This document shows positions 37,190 through 48,400 of a stretch of DNA of 64,000 bases, piece after piece. The notes under the pieces were generated by a model. The model saw only the letters and a list, made by a program, of their open reading frames with translations, was not told where the DNA came from and ran no database searches. Positions within the stretch are counted from its first letter, which is position 1, and the number at the start of each line of letters is the position of its first letter. Made by a program: the position numbers and the translations under genes. The DNA comes from Pseudopyrenochaeta lycopersici (lineage: Eukaryota; Ascomycota; Dothideomycetes; Pleosporales; Pseudopyrenochaetaceae), in the NCBI GenBank assembly GCA_003313425.1, contig NHZP01000004.1, positions 248,001 to 312,000 of the forward strand, in the 5' to 3' direction.

Positions 37190-37651
37190 TCATAAGGAAC
37201 GTGCATTTAGCCGTTTGCACGGAGTGAACCTCGATGGCACCCGCGGAGGCCTAGGCGACACGTGGGTGCTAACGCGATACGGCAATGGCCCGGGCACATA
37301 ATACAATATCCCAGCTCTATGCACGCTGATCCTAGCGCCATGCAGGGCGAGAGCATTGTTTGCCCCTTTCGCCTCCCCATGTTGCCCCGACAAGAACAAG
37401 TCAGGGTCGGAACGAATACACCGTTGAGGCGCACTTCTTCCATCACCTACAGCGATATTGACAGCGACATTGAAATGGAACGAAACATCGCCCATGTCCA
37501 CGTGTCGCGTCACAGACATAAAATCAGGATCGGAACGAAGCCACCGTCCATCTGCAGGTGTTCCACCACCGATGTCACTGCAGAACCCCTCTCCCTGAGA
37601 CAACGGTTCGCAGGATTTGCGGCCAAATGCCCGTTGGAGATGGTCTATCAA
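37190..37651 (-). CDS. Hypothetical ORF with an in-frame 41-residue repeat
   Basis: 153 codons open on the minus strand. The segments LRSDPDFMS and IRSDPDLFL are exactly 41 residues apart, and the DNA words TCAGGRTCGG recur 123 bp apart (37401 and 37524), so a unit was duplicated in frame. The opposite strand is also open (37262-37684), so the coding strand is uncertain. No signal peptide, domain or homologue is recognised. It may be a non-coding minisatellite. Confidence 0.25.
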   Translation of the reverse strand: MIDHLQRAFGRKSCEPLSQGEGFCSDIGGGTPADGRWLRSDPDFMSVTRHVDMGDVSFHFNVAVNIAVGDGRSAPQRCIRSDPDLFLSGQHGEAKGANNALALHGARISVHRAGILYYVPGPLPYRVSTHVSPRPPRVPSRFTPCKRLNARSL

Positions 37652-38546
37652 ATCTGCACCTGTCGAGACGGCAATTGGAGTTGAGCTTCAAAAACGATGG
37701 GACCATGTCGTCAACAGTTGCCGATATCCCTCCGCTTTTGACATACCAAGGAACGAGATTCACATGCATTGATTTAATGTCCGAGCTGACTCGCGACCAC
37801 CCTTGTTGGCACTTAGGCATCCGACTGATTCCGCTGATCTTCAGTTCCTAACCTCATCAGATTGCTCAGTAGGCCGCTCCAACATGTTTACTAGAATAAA
37901 TTACAAAACTTGGTGATCTACGTTGCATCTCGATGCCCATGCATCATTTTTTGGACTGTAACGTTGCGTTTAATTAGCGAGAAGGATGCATGTGCTGGTG
38001 AGAAACTGATAAAAATGCAAGGACCCACTGCGTTTTGCTCAAGCGAAAGATCGGATCACACTCGAGCACTCGGAACGTCGCAGGTGAAGTCCCTCCGAAC
38101 CGTAAACATATCGCTTCATTGTAAGGGCTCTTGCAGCAAAGAATGTTTGCATGTGCCAGCTATGCAGTTATGCAAAGGGTGCGGCGCAGCGTATTGGCCA
38201 ATAGGTCTCCAAGTATCTCTGGCTCAAGTATCTCTAATCTTGATCTGAGTTAGAAGTTTGCCTACACAGCCTCTTTAGTGAGCAGTACGCTGTCCATTCT
38301 AGCCTATTGTTCAGACAGTTCCCTCATTTCGTCCCTTTCGATCTGTTTTACATCTGATCTTGCATGCGGCGCGGCAGACCATCCATGATCCTGGCGGCTA
38401 TCGCTCAAACGCACCAATGACCGATTGTTCCATTTTTGAAATATTCCGAGCGGCTGCCACACACAGCCTTGTGGCGTTAGTGTTTCAAACGGTTTACCCA
38501 GCCGCTGTGTACTGTGCCACATCTTCGATGACACCAGTTTATGGGA

Positions 38547-38554
38547 TATAAAAA
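38547..38554 (+). promoter_or_regulatory. TATA-like box upstream of the secreted-protein gene
   Basis: TATAAAAA lies about 150 bp before the ATG at 38704. This is a plausible distance allowing for a 5' untranslated leader. Inferred from sequence only. Confidence 0.35.
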
Positions 38555-38703
38555 GATGAAGAACATTCATCTTTGTAAAAAAAAAAAAAGACCCTCAACT
38601 CCTTGACGCAGTGTCTTCTTGATACGGCATCTTCTTGCGGTGACATAATCCTTTAACCCAGTTTACTTCAACAGCGATCACATCTCCAGACTACTCTATC
38701 AGG

Positions 38704-39156
38704 ATGAGGTCTTTCCTCGTTATCACATTCGTCTTCGCTCTAGCAGCAGCAGCAGCACCCACATCACAAGCCCAACGCTCAGAGATCAATTCAAATGCAA
38801 TTGTTTACGTCCGTCTCATAGGCGACTCAAATCGGCACTACTCCGTTGGCGATACGCAGACACCTTCGCTGCCCAGTGGTAGCATCATTCCTGTAAGAGT
38901 GGGCCAATCACTCGACTTTGGCTACAACGCGCCTCGAATCCAAGCAATCGAAATTTCGCGGGTCGCTCAAGGACGAAGCCTGGAAGGCACCTTCGTCGCA
39001 GAGAATGATGAGCATATAGTGTGCAAGGCCTCCATCAATGCGTCAAGCGAGGGCCCTTCGTTCAGCGTGGAGGATGTGCGGGTGCTGTTGGGTGGAGGCC
39101 GAATGATGGTTTTGACAGGATTGGCATGTGGAGTCGAGAAGGAGAAGGAGAAGTAA
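38704..39156 (+). CDS. Small secreted protein, family unknown
   Basis: An intronless 150-residue ORF. The N-terminus MRSFLVITFVFALAAAAAP is a classic signal peptide, with likely cleavage after the Ala-rich run or near SQAQR (about residue 24). The mature part of about 126 residues has two Cys (in IVCKAS and LACGVE) that could form one disulfide, alternating hydrophobic residues that suggest beta strands, and a charged tail of Glu-Lys repeats. The composition is normal, with no RIP marks. It lies convergent to the cyclo-ligase-like gene, about 150 bp from its stop. Secretion is inferred; a role such as effector or cell-wall protein cannot be told from the sequence. Confidence 0.7.
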   Translation: MRSFLVITFVFALAAAAAPTSQAQRSEINSNAIVYVRLIGDSNRHYSVGDTQTPSLPSGSIIPVRVGQSLDFGYNAPRIQAIEISRVAQGRSLEGTFVAENDEHIVCKASINASSEGPSFSVEDVRVLLGGGRMMVLTGLACGVEKEKEK

Positions 39157-39310
39157 GAGGAGTTTGCGGACGGGTTTGCTTTTAATGCATAGCATTGGTA
39201 CTTATTTCTTCGTCGTTGTCTTACCTCAGTCCCTTCTGGCTCACCAACCTTTAATGTATCACAAATTATGCGATTTTGTTTGGCGTTTGGAATGTGTTAA
39301 ATTTTGTCAA

Positions 39311-40219
39311 TTATGGCTTGTAGCCTGCCATGAGCTTCTCGACCAAATCAATACCTGTCTGCTCTTCAACAGAGAGTGCCTTTGGCACTACCTTGCTTTT
39401 GCTCTGAACCAACTCTCCATCCTGCATGATCCGTTCCATCATTCGGATGCCCTTCAGCTCTTGTAATGGCGGTATGCATTTCAATGCTTCCTGGTCAATG
39501 GTCTCAAAGTCTATGCTCTTAGCAGGCCTTAGTGGGTGTTTCACCTCGTGCGCTTCATCTGGAGTCACTACAAAGTCGCACTGCACCTCGCCTGTCGTAT
39601 CTGGTTTGATTTCCTCTATACCCAGTTGGCACTCATCAACGACCTGACATGCATGGGCAACAGCGACGACAGGGATAGTCGCAGTCAGACATTCGATATC
39701 CTGCAATAGCGCCCATTGCACTTCGAACAGAGCGTGACCTTCCCAAATGACCACACCCTGCTTGTTGAAGGCTAGCCCTCCTATGAGGCACAAATCTATT
39801 GAGAAGCTCTCATCCCGGAGCTGTGCCAGCGAGAGTGACCGACCCAGACCAGGCTTCTCCATACCATCCAAGCAGGCTGCCAGCGCATATTTGCCTTCGC
39901 CTATTCGCGCTGGGTTGAGTAACACGAAGCCTCGTCTTAAGCGGTACGTTGCTACGAGAACAGTCTTGCCGTCCTCGAGTGCTCGATGGCGAAGCTGCTC
40001 AAGGCTATTATCAGACGTGACAAGAAGCTTCTTTGCTTTTTGGTAGCAAGGCAATCCGATTACGCGCTCGGTGGCGGACAAAGAGTTGCGAAAGTCAGGC
40101 GTGAATGACAAAAAGTCAAAATCGAAGCGAGAATCGGGTACGGCGTTGCGAAGCAGTTGTTGATAGACATGTGCCCAGATAAGCTTTCTGCGCTCGTCGG
40201 AAGATCGCGGGCTGTTCAT
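39311..40219 (-). CDS. 5-formyltetrahydrofolate cyclo-ligase-like protein
   Basis: A 302-residue ORF without introns, starting MNSPRSSDERRKLIWAHVYQ. Blocks typical of the cyclo-ligase-like (MTHFS/MTHFSD-type) fold are visible: RRKLIWAHVYQQL, FIxDF-like SFTPDF, ATERVIGLPCYQKAK, LEQLRHRALEDGKTVLVATY, then the central IDLCLIGGLAFNKQG and VVAVAHACQVVD. The family enzyme converts 5-formyl- to 5,10-methenyltetrahydrofolate using ATP. Here the glycine-rich catalytic loop reads WEGHALFEVQW rather than the GxGxGYYD-like form, so activity is doubtful. It may belong to the non-catalytic, MTHFSD-like branch. C-terminal residues past about 215 are a family-specific extension. The gene appears intact. Confidence 0.8.
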   Translation of the reverse strand: MNSPRSSDERRKLIWAHVYQQLLRNAVPDSRFDFDFLSFTPDFRNSLSATERVIGLPCYQKAKKLLVTSDNSLEQLRHRALEDGKTVLVATYRLRRGFVLLNPARIGEGKYALAACLDGMEKPGLGRSLSLAQLRDESFSIDLCLIGGLAFNKQGVVIWEGHALFEVQWALLQDIECLTATIPVVAVAHACQVVDECQLGIEEIKPDTTGEVQCDFVVTPDEAHEVKHPLRPAKSIDFETIDQEALKCIPPLQELKGIRMMERIMQDGELVQSKSKVVPKALSVEEQTGIDLVEKLMAGYKP

Positions 40220-40880
40220 TAGGATAGTCTGACGAAGTTGGATGGTGCGCCTCTAGATCACAATGGGGACCGTGAAGAGTCACGCTGATCACGTGTTGAG
40301 GGGTGTATCGAGAAGGAAATTGTGTGGGTGGCGTAGCCGTTCAGCCACAAGACAAATCCGTTTCGCGCAGCACCCTTTCCTCTACTATATTGCAAAAATT
40401 GGATATTATGCTACCCACCTTCATGTTTCATCGGCTGCGCTCTACACCAGTTCCATTACTATGGAGACGGAGCAGCGTATTGAGCCAGGACCATTTGTTC
40501 TTTGTGCCGTCGGCATTCTTCCAAAGCTTCTTTAAGAGCTCAATTCAATTAGTCTGCTATTTGAAATCACCAATGCTGTGGAAGCATATTGAGTCGGTCG
40601 CTTTAACGTTAAACAAGCCCTCGGTTGTTGATGTCTTGAATAAATTTTCGCCGCCAGCAATAAAGTGACCCTCTGGGCATTGCCATGCTGTTTTCTTGAT
40701 ATCGAATCGAAGGATGAGGGACGATTAGATGCTCTCCTGGAAACCCCATCCTCTTAAGTAAACAGGGCCATCTCTAACGTGTAGACTCTTTCCAGAGAAA
40801 AAAGCTGGCTCAATTGATTGACCACCTTCCAAATATCGGTGGTATTGTGCTTGACAGTGGTAAGGCAAAACCTGATCTAC
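40220..40880. other. Upstream region of the cyclo-ligase-like gene
   Basis: Host DNA of normal composition. Overlapping plus-strand ORFs (40263-40668) show no motif and are probably chance. It presumably holds the promoter of the 39311-40219 gene. Confidence 0.45.
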
Positions 40881-41275
40881 TGTTAAAGATCTAATCAAGT
40901 GGTTACGATATAAAGCAACTGGTGTTGACTAGTGGGTATCTTTGGAGTATTCTGTAGATGTGCAGGCCAGGTCGAAGGTGGAAGTATTGGATAGTAGTAT
41001 ACTTGTGGATTGTCTTAAGTTGATCACAATGTGCTGTAGGGCCACATTGTGCGAGTCTATATACATAATTGTCTCATGGGATTCCCATAAGGCCCCCTCT
41101 GGGATTTCTGGGTTTGTCTCCGTCCCATGGGACATAGTCCGTCTTGGCGTGGGTTTCCTGGGATCACGTGATCCTGGCGTCATCGGTTGGTTCAGAGGCT
41201 CGGTCTCCTCGCTGGCCGTCCGTGCCTCTTCCCTTATCCTCATAACCGCCGCCTTCCCACTTCCTGTTCGTAACA
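40881..41275 (-). repeat. Family A solo LTR (A3), nearly unmutated
   Basis: A 395-bp LTR, beginning TGTTAAAGATC and ending GTTCGTAACA, flanked by the perfect 5-bp duplication TCTAC (40876-40880, 41276-41280). It has no internal sequence and few or no RIP-type changes, unlike the other three family A LTRs. The long ORFs on both strands inside it are LTR sequence, not genes. Confidence 0.96.
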
Positions 41276-41374
41276 TCTACACACAGCTACCTTAACTTCT
41301 GTCAAGATCTTAAGTTGAGATTAGCGGGGTATAAGACAGCAGCTTATCATGTAAGCTTCGAATATATAGACTAG

Positions 41375-41698
41375 TGTAACGTATAGTTTTAGGCAATAGT
41401 ACTTACTTCACACTACAAATAATAGTAAAGGAATAGTTCTATATTACTATAACTTAGCTATAAAAGAGAATAATACTTATTAAGTTATTATCTCTACTTT
41501 ACGTAGTTAGTATAGGTTTTAAGTAGGTCCTCTGTATTACGCGCTAGACCTTAAAAAGCCTAGCGTAATAATACTATAATACTAAGATTTAGATTTATAA
41601 TACTTTATTATAGAGCTTTCTCTTTTAGCTAGTATTTTAATAGTATTAATAGCCTTAATAAAAACTTAAAACTATATAAGAAAATAAGAAAAGAGTAT
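41375..41698 (-). repeat. Family C LTR fragment, inverted
   Basis: 41375-41612 is an LTR-like unit in reverse orientation (TGTAAC to TTATTATA), and 41613-41698 is the same adjacent sequence seen at 10683-10765. The pair is inverted relative to 10683-10996. No matching target duplication was found (ACTAG against GAGCT). Confidence 0.72.
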
Positions 41699-41701
41699 CT
41701 A

Positions 41702-41932
41702 TGTAACAAAGCATCGTGAATCTAAATCTTAGTGTTATAGTATGATTGCGCTAGGCCTTTCTAAGGGCTAGCGCGTAATACAGAGGACCTACTTAAAACC
41801 TACGCTAACCGCGCAGAGTAAAAATAATAAGTCTTATTCCCTCTTATAGCTAAGTTATAGTAATATAAAACTATTCCTTTACTATTATCTATAGTATAAA
41901 GTAAGTACTATTACTTAAAACTATATATTATA
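41702..41932 (+). repeat. Probable family C 5' LTR
   Basis: 231 bp, from TGTAACAAAGCATCG to a mutated GTTACA end, the same length as 10766-10996. It directly precedes a plus-strand gag-pol remnant, as a 5' LTR would. The matching 3' LTR is not found. Confidence 0.65.
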
Positions 41933-43721
41933 TAATAATACTTCTCTATATAATAGTTTAGAGATAGTTTCTTCTATATAATTTAGTAAATAAGCTACCT
42001 CTACTAGTAAGACGCCTAACTCTCTTATTAAAGTTAAACTGTAATAAGATAAAGAACTACTAACTCTTAGTATAAATATACCTCTAATACTTAATAAGTA
42101 TATCTTAGCTACTAAAAAGAAGTATAATAAGCTTTAAGTACTTCTACGCCTATATATAATTAAAGAGGAAATTATATAGCTAAAAAGTATTAAATATAAC
42201 TTTACTTTAGCTCTATTAGTAAATAGAACTCTTAAAGTTTAAGTTATAAAAGCGTATAAGAAGAGCGTACTTAACGCGTCTTTACCTTTATACGTAAAAC
42301 GCACGCTTAAACTTAGAGATTTATCTAAATACTAAGAAAAGAACTTAAAAGAATATTATAAGTTTTTTTACTTATATAAAGTAGTATTTTAACTCTTACT
42401 ATAAGAATTTTATCTTAATAATAATAAAGTTATCTAAGCTATATAGTACTTAAAAAGAGACTTAAAAGACTTTTAGTATATATACTATAAGCGCGTATTT
42501 AAAGTAAATAAAATAATACTTACTTAAGAATACTTTAAGTAGTATATACTTAACTTACTATCTAACTTAATTACTTATAGCCTTAAAGTAGCTATAGCGT
42601 ATACTTAGGCTATATAGTAAAAAGACTAGATTATTTAGTTTTTTATAACCTACTTTAATATTATTAAAGATTAACTTATACTTTATACTAAAGTATAGAG
42701 AGTTTAGTATCTCTTTTTAAAGTTAAAGCTTAAATTATAGAAAGCTATTACTAACTACTATTAAATTCTTATAACCAAAGAAGATTTAATAGTATTAAGC
42801 TTTATATTTAAGTAAAACTTATATAAAGTCTTACTAATATAAGACTTATATACACGTAATATATTTAAAAGAAAATTTTAAGAAAATACTCTAAAATATA
42901 AACTAAATAAGCCTTTTTATAAACTATAAAATAAAAGTAAAGTTACTTACTATAATTATAATAAAGTTAGATACTATACTAATAAGTACTAAAGTAGTAA
43001 TCTAAACTACTTTCTAGTATATATTAACTAAATAAGAAAAAGTTAAGCTTTACTAGTAATTTAAGAATAGTAAAGTATATACTTATTAATATTTTACTAA
43101 GTATAAAGTATAAGTATAGTATAGCTATAAAAATAAGTTTTAAGAAAAAACTCTAAGTTATCTTTAACTTATAAGCTAATATTAGCTTAATTAGTTAGAA
43201 GCTAACTATTAAGATAAAACTACTACTACTTAAAAGAGTAAAGCTTTAAAGCTAAGTTAAATTAATACTTAGTACTAGAATACTTATATAGTATATAAGC
43301 TTTAAGTACGCTTAATAAATAATAATAGTGTTAATTACTAAGCTTAGGTTATAGTATATAGAGTAGATAAGAAGAGTATTCTTTTTTTACTTAGTAACTT
43401 TTTTTTATAATAGTAAAATATTTATATTAACTATAGCTTTTAAATATAGTATTAAGAGTATACTTTAGCTAATATTAAGCTTATTACTACTATAAAACTT
43501 TATAAAGATATAAAGTAAACTAGCTCTAATATATACTTTTTAAGAGTACTATAAGTTATAAGTAAAAGTTTAAAGTATAATACTTATATTTTTAGAGTAT
43601 ATATTATACTAAAAGCGTATATTCTTAATATATTAGCTAACTATAGTAATATATATAATAATAAAAAAGTAGAAGCTTTACTAAATTTTAAAACTTTAGA
43701 CTATATTATCCTACTTATAGC

Positions 43722-44757
43722 CAGTGATGGGCAAAAATAGTAATTATAGTAAAATAGTAATTACTAGTAATTACTAGTTTACTATTTACTATTTGCCTTA
43801 GTTTACTATTTTACTAAATAGTAATTACTATTTCACTAAATAGTAAACTAGTAATTACTATTTCTTAAAAAGTAAAAGAATAACTTATAACATATATAAA
43901 AGGCTCTATATTATAGTTAGTATACTACCTCTTAAACTTCTAAGATATAGTAGTACTATTTAAAACTAGTATATAAAAGAAGTTTATTTAAAAAATTTCT
44001 ATTTTCTATCTACTTATATATTTTTATATTTATATATATTATACTAATATATACTAGATTTAATTAGGTACTTTACTAGTACTACTTATTATAGTTATAA
44101 AGAGATAAGCCGAAGAAAACAGCTAATAACTAGTAGTATATATACTACTTTTTATAAAAAATATTTCTTTAGGAGTAATATCTTTTTCTTAGGTACTTTA
44201 AATTATTTTAATAATATATCTTACTTAAAGGAAGAAAAGAAGCTTTTAATAAAATTAAGTTAAAAGAAAGAAATTTATTTAAAGAGTTTATAGATTCTCC
44301 TTTAGAAGAAATAGCCTTTTAAAATAGTTTTATAGATAGCTAGTATTTTATTAAGACTTAGCTATATTATTATTAAGATTTTACTTAATATAATAAGTTA
44401 GATTTAGTAGTAATATAATAATTAAGTAGTTTTTATAGTTTTATTAAGGTTATATAGAATTAATTTTACAGTATATTATATATAAAGATAGTTCATATTC
44501 CTACTATAATAAGCTATTAAATAAGTAGAAAGATATAATAGATGTATTCCAATTTTTATTTTTATTTACTATTTATAGTTTACTAGTAATTACTATTTTG
44601 TTTACTATTTTACTATAATAGTAATTACTATTTTGTTTACTATTTTACTATTAATAGTAATTACTATTTCAAAAAATAGTAATTACTATTAAAATAGTAA
44701 TAGTAAACTAGTAAAATAGTAAAGTAAATAGTAATTACTAGTAAATATCCATCACTG
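43722..44757. mobile_element. hAT-like element 2 in family C Gypsy
   Basis: Ends CAGTGATGGGC and ATCCATCACTG, with the 8-bp duplication CTTATAGC (43714-43721, 44758-44765). Both ends are packed with AGTAATTACTA-type palindromes. The centre carries the conserved short peptide on the plus strand. It shares its terminal sequence with the foldback MITE at 58820-59245. Confidence 0.9.
44149..44360 (+). pseudogene. Conserved short peptide of hAT-like element 2 (frameshifted)
   Basis: Plus-strand frames give FFLGTLNYFNNISYLKEE, then in a second frame FKEFIDSPLEEIAF. These align with the peptide of hAT-like elements 1 and 3, but here it lies on the plus strand. Function unknown. Confidence 0.5.
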
Positions 44758-47700
44758 CTTATAGCTAATAAAGAATCTCTATATAGTTTACTATATAACC
44801 TCTCTATATATAAGCTTAAAGTACTCTATAACTACATAAAGAATATATTATATAAAAGCTAAATTTAGTATAGTATAAGTCTTATAGGAGCTCTTATACT
44901 ATTTATCTTTAAGAAAGATAAGAAGCTTTACCTCTATATTAACTATTAAGAATTAAATACTATTATAATTAAAGATTATTACTTACTTCTATTAATTAAA
45001 GAGATACTAAATTACTTATTAGGCGTATATTATTATACTACTATAGATTTCTATAATATATACTACTATATAAGAATTTAATTAAGAGATAAGTAAAAAA
45101 TTACTTTTTAAACTTAATATAGCTACTTTAAGTACTTAGTTATACTCTTTAGGCTAACTAATACTCTAGTAAGCTTTTAAGCCTATATTAATAAGGTACT
45201 TAGTAAGTATTTAGACTATATTTATATAGTTTACTTTAATAATATACTTATTTATACTTATAGTAAAGATATTATAATATACTAGTATATAGTATACTTT
45301 ATACTTAAAGCTCTATAAAAAGTAAAACTCCTTACTAACTTTAAAAAGTATACTTTTATATTAAGTAAAGTTTACTTTCTTAAGTTTATTATTATAATAT
45401 ATAAAATTTATATAGATTTAGTATATATTAAGACAATTATTTTATAGCTATAGCTTATAAATATTAAAGAACTTTAGTTCTTTTTTAAGTTTACTAACTT
45501 TTATTAATATTTTATTAAGAGATATACTTATAAAATAGCTTTTTTTACTAATTTACTTAAAAGTAATTAGGATTTTATTAGAATAATATAGTAAATATAT
45601 TATTTAAGAAGCTTAAAGAGCGCTTTTTAAGTATACTAATCTTACGCTATTTTAACTTTACTCTTATAATACGCGTAAAGATAAATATATCTACTTTTAC
45701 TATCTTAAGTATTCTATTATAGTTATTTAAAGATAAAAAATAGTATTTAATTACCTTTATATTAAGGAAGCTTTAGAGCGCTAAGCTAAATTATAAAATA
45801 TATAATTTAGAGCTTTTAGTAATTATATATAGCTTTAAGTAGTAGTAGTATTACTTTTAAAGTACGTAGTATACTATATAGGTTCTAAGTAACTATAATA
45901 ACTTACGCTCTATACGCGTAGTATAGAAGTTAAACTTATATTAAGTATATTAGGTAATTTATCTAAGAGCTTTTAATTTTAAAGTAAAGTACTACTTAAA
46001 GAAAATAAAACCTTATAGATAGCTCTTTATAAAGAGTAGATTACGTATAAAAGAACTTATTACTAACTTAGTTATTACTTACTTAATAAAATAAACTACT
46101 AATAAGAGTAAAGTATAGTAGAGTAAGAGAATTTATAACTAGGCTTAGCTTAGTAAGTATATATAAAATATATATTACTATAGTTTATAGAACTATAAAA
46201 GTCTCTACTACTAGTACTATAGAATATATACTATACGTGCTACGCTTACTAGCTAAGGTATTAGTTAGTAGTAAACTTATAATAGTAGAGTCTAAAATAT
46301 AGATAAAGGCTTTATACTAACTATAGTAAGAGGATACTTTTACTTAGTTATAGATTATAGACTTTACGCGTATAGAATATACTTATAGTAGTAAAAAGGC
46401 GCTTATTTAGTATCTTAATAAAAAAAAAGTTTTAAGATATAATAGTAGAATATATATTCTAAAAGAACTAGCTATTAAGTAAGAGATTTTATTCTAGAAC
46501 TATAACACGCGTATAGTAGGCTACTTTAGTATATATAGAATACTTAAGCTAATTAGAAGGCTATACTATTAGCTAATACTTAGTTATAATATTTAAGAGT
46601 ATATAAGAATATATACTATTTACTAAAAGAGTAAAGCTTTAAAGTATAGTTAATATAAAAAGCTAATACTTTTTCTAGTTTTTAGAGATATATTTAAAGA
46701 AATTATACTAAACTTTATTTCTAAGTTACTTTTAGTAAAGAATAGTTTAAGTTATATATTTAATATAATCTTTATAATTATTAATTACTTCTTAAAAATA
46801 GTACTTTATATACTTACTTTAAAGATATAAAATATAAAATAGTTTATAAAAGCTTACTTTAACTATATAATTTTAAAGTTTAGAGTATAGAAAGATATTA
46901 TATTAGATAAAGGGCTTATCTTTACTTCTAACTTTTAAGGAAAGATTTACTACTAACTATAAGTAAAGTATAAGCTAAGTATAGCTTTCTATCTATAGAT
47001 AGATAAGTAAATAAAATACTAGAATTAAATACTTAAATAGTACTTTTAAGTCTTTATATTAGTAGCTTAAGATAACTAAGTTAAGCTTTTAAGTATAGCT
47101 TAATTTACGTATAATAATTTAGTCTATAAGTTAATAAAATTAACTCTTTTCTATACTATATATAGTAAGTACTTACTAGTTACTTTACTTCCTAAAGATA
47201 GTAAGCTAGAGGAGGAGATACCTAATATAATAGATAAAGTTAAGCGTATATATAGTATAAAGACTATACTTATAAAATACTTATAAAAAGTATAAGAGTA
47301 TTAAAGCTAATATTATAATAAAAAGCATAAAGATAAAGTATTCTACTAAAGAGATCTTATATTACTTAGTACTAAGTATACTAACTTAACTTACTAACTA
47401 AATATAAAGTTATCTAGTAAGTTTATTAGACTCTTTAGAGTATAAGAAGTAGTTAGAATATAAGTATATTACTTAATTTTCCTACTTTACTACTATATTT
47501 ATAATATATTCTATATCTTACTTTTTAAATACTAGAAATCTTAGTAAGAAAAAAAGAAAATACTTAGCTACCTAATATTACTCTTAAAAGAGAAGAAGTC
47601 TAAAAAGTTAAAAAGATTTTAAGTAAATATATAAAGAAGAGCTAACTATAGTACTAGCTAAAGTAAAAAAGCTATAATAAAACTTAAGATACTTAGAATT

Positions 47701-47926
47701 TAGTATTAGATTTTAAAAATATAAATAACTTAGTCTAAAAGTTTAAATAAGAGAGAAGAGCTACGCGCTTAAAGAAGAGAAAGAAAGTATAAGTTACGTA
47801 ACTAAAGTACTAAAAAGAAGTAAGTCTAAAAAAGAAAGTAGAATTTATTATTATAGCTTTAAGCTTATATTATAAAGAACGCGCTGTGACCTAGGGTACA
47901 GTAGGCTTACGTGCGCGCTAACGTAG

Positions 47927-48315
47927 TATAAAGAATCTTAAAAGCTATTAGTAAGGATAGCTAATAAGATTATAAGGTTAGTTCTCTGGGATAGAGTAAG
48001 GGACTAGATAGAAGGGGGTTTAATACTAAGATAGTAAGAGGGCGCTTCTATAAAGAGTACTAAGGGTTAAGAATAATTAGTATTACTATTACTATACTAT
48101 AAAGTATAATACTAAGTTAAATATAATAAGCTATAAGGGTTTATTATAGTAATCTATATACACAGAAACTATGCATGTTACTTAGTGTGCTTAGTGTGCT
48201 TAGTACTACTAATTAAGCTGATTAACTAAGCACGTTACGTGACCTTAGTTATTAGTCTAATACCTGTGAGGTCTAGTTAGGGCTACTAAGGCAGGGTCCT
48301 AGTAGAATTATAATA
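47927..48315 (-). repeat. Family D LTR (3' in element sense)
   Basis: 389 bp matching 56303-56691; it ends in a mutated CGTAACA. Preceded by the target duplication CGTAG. Confidence 0.93.
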
Positions 48316-48400
48316 CTATCCCCCTCCTATCCTAGCGCTGTCCTTAGTGCTTATTATATAACGCGAGCGTTTCTTACTTCTTATCGCATTATGTCTTACT

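Larger units (their letters stand above)
36705..38703. other. Host DNA with one doubtful ORF
   Basis: About 2 kb of normal composition between the membrane-protein and secreted-protein genes. Apart from the repeat-bearing ORF at 37190-37651, only short overlapping ORFs occur, without motifs. No RNA gene is evident. Confidence 0.45.
41933..47880 (+). pseudogene. Family C Ty3/Gypsy gag-pol remnant
   Basis: A plus-strand Gypsy, very heavily RIP-mutated. A zinc-knuckle-like YYNYNKVRYYTNKY near 42950-42995 (Cys and His replaced by Tyr) marks the end of gag. The reverse transcriptase box reads VYFNNILIY near 45225-45255, both catalytic Asp changed to Asn. RNase H and integrase follow to about 47100, with a chromodomain-like region near 47400-47570. 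A hAT-like element interrupts it at 43722-44757. The 3' end is lost: composition changes near 47880. Confidence 0.82.

Noticed and set aside
37262..38248. Plus-strand ORFs of 97-140 codons
   Set aside because: No recognisable motif or start context, and they overlap other open frames.
40929..41295. ORFs of 115-117 codons on both strands, and the 63-codon ORF at 10492-10683
   Set aside because: They lie in the family A solo LTR and the equivalent part of the A1 LTR. They are open mainly because little RIP occurred there; no protein motif is seen.
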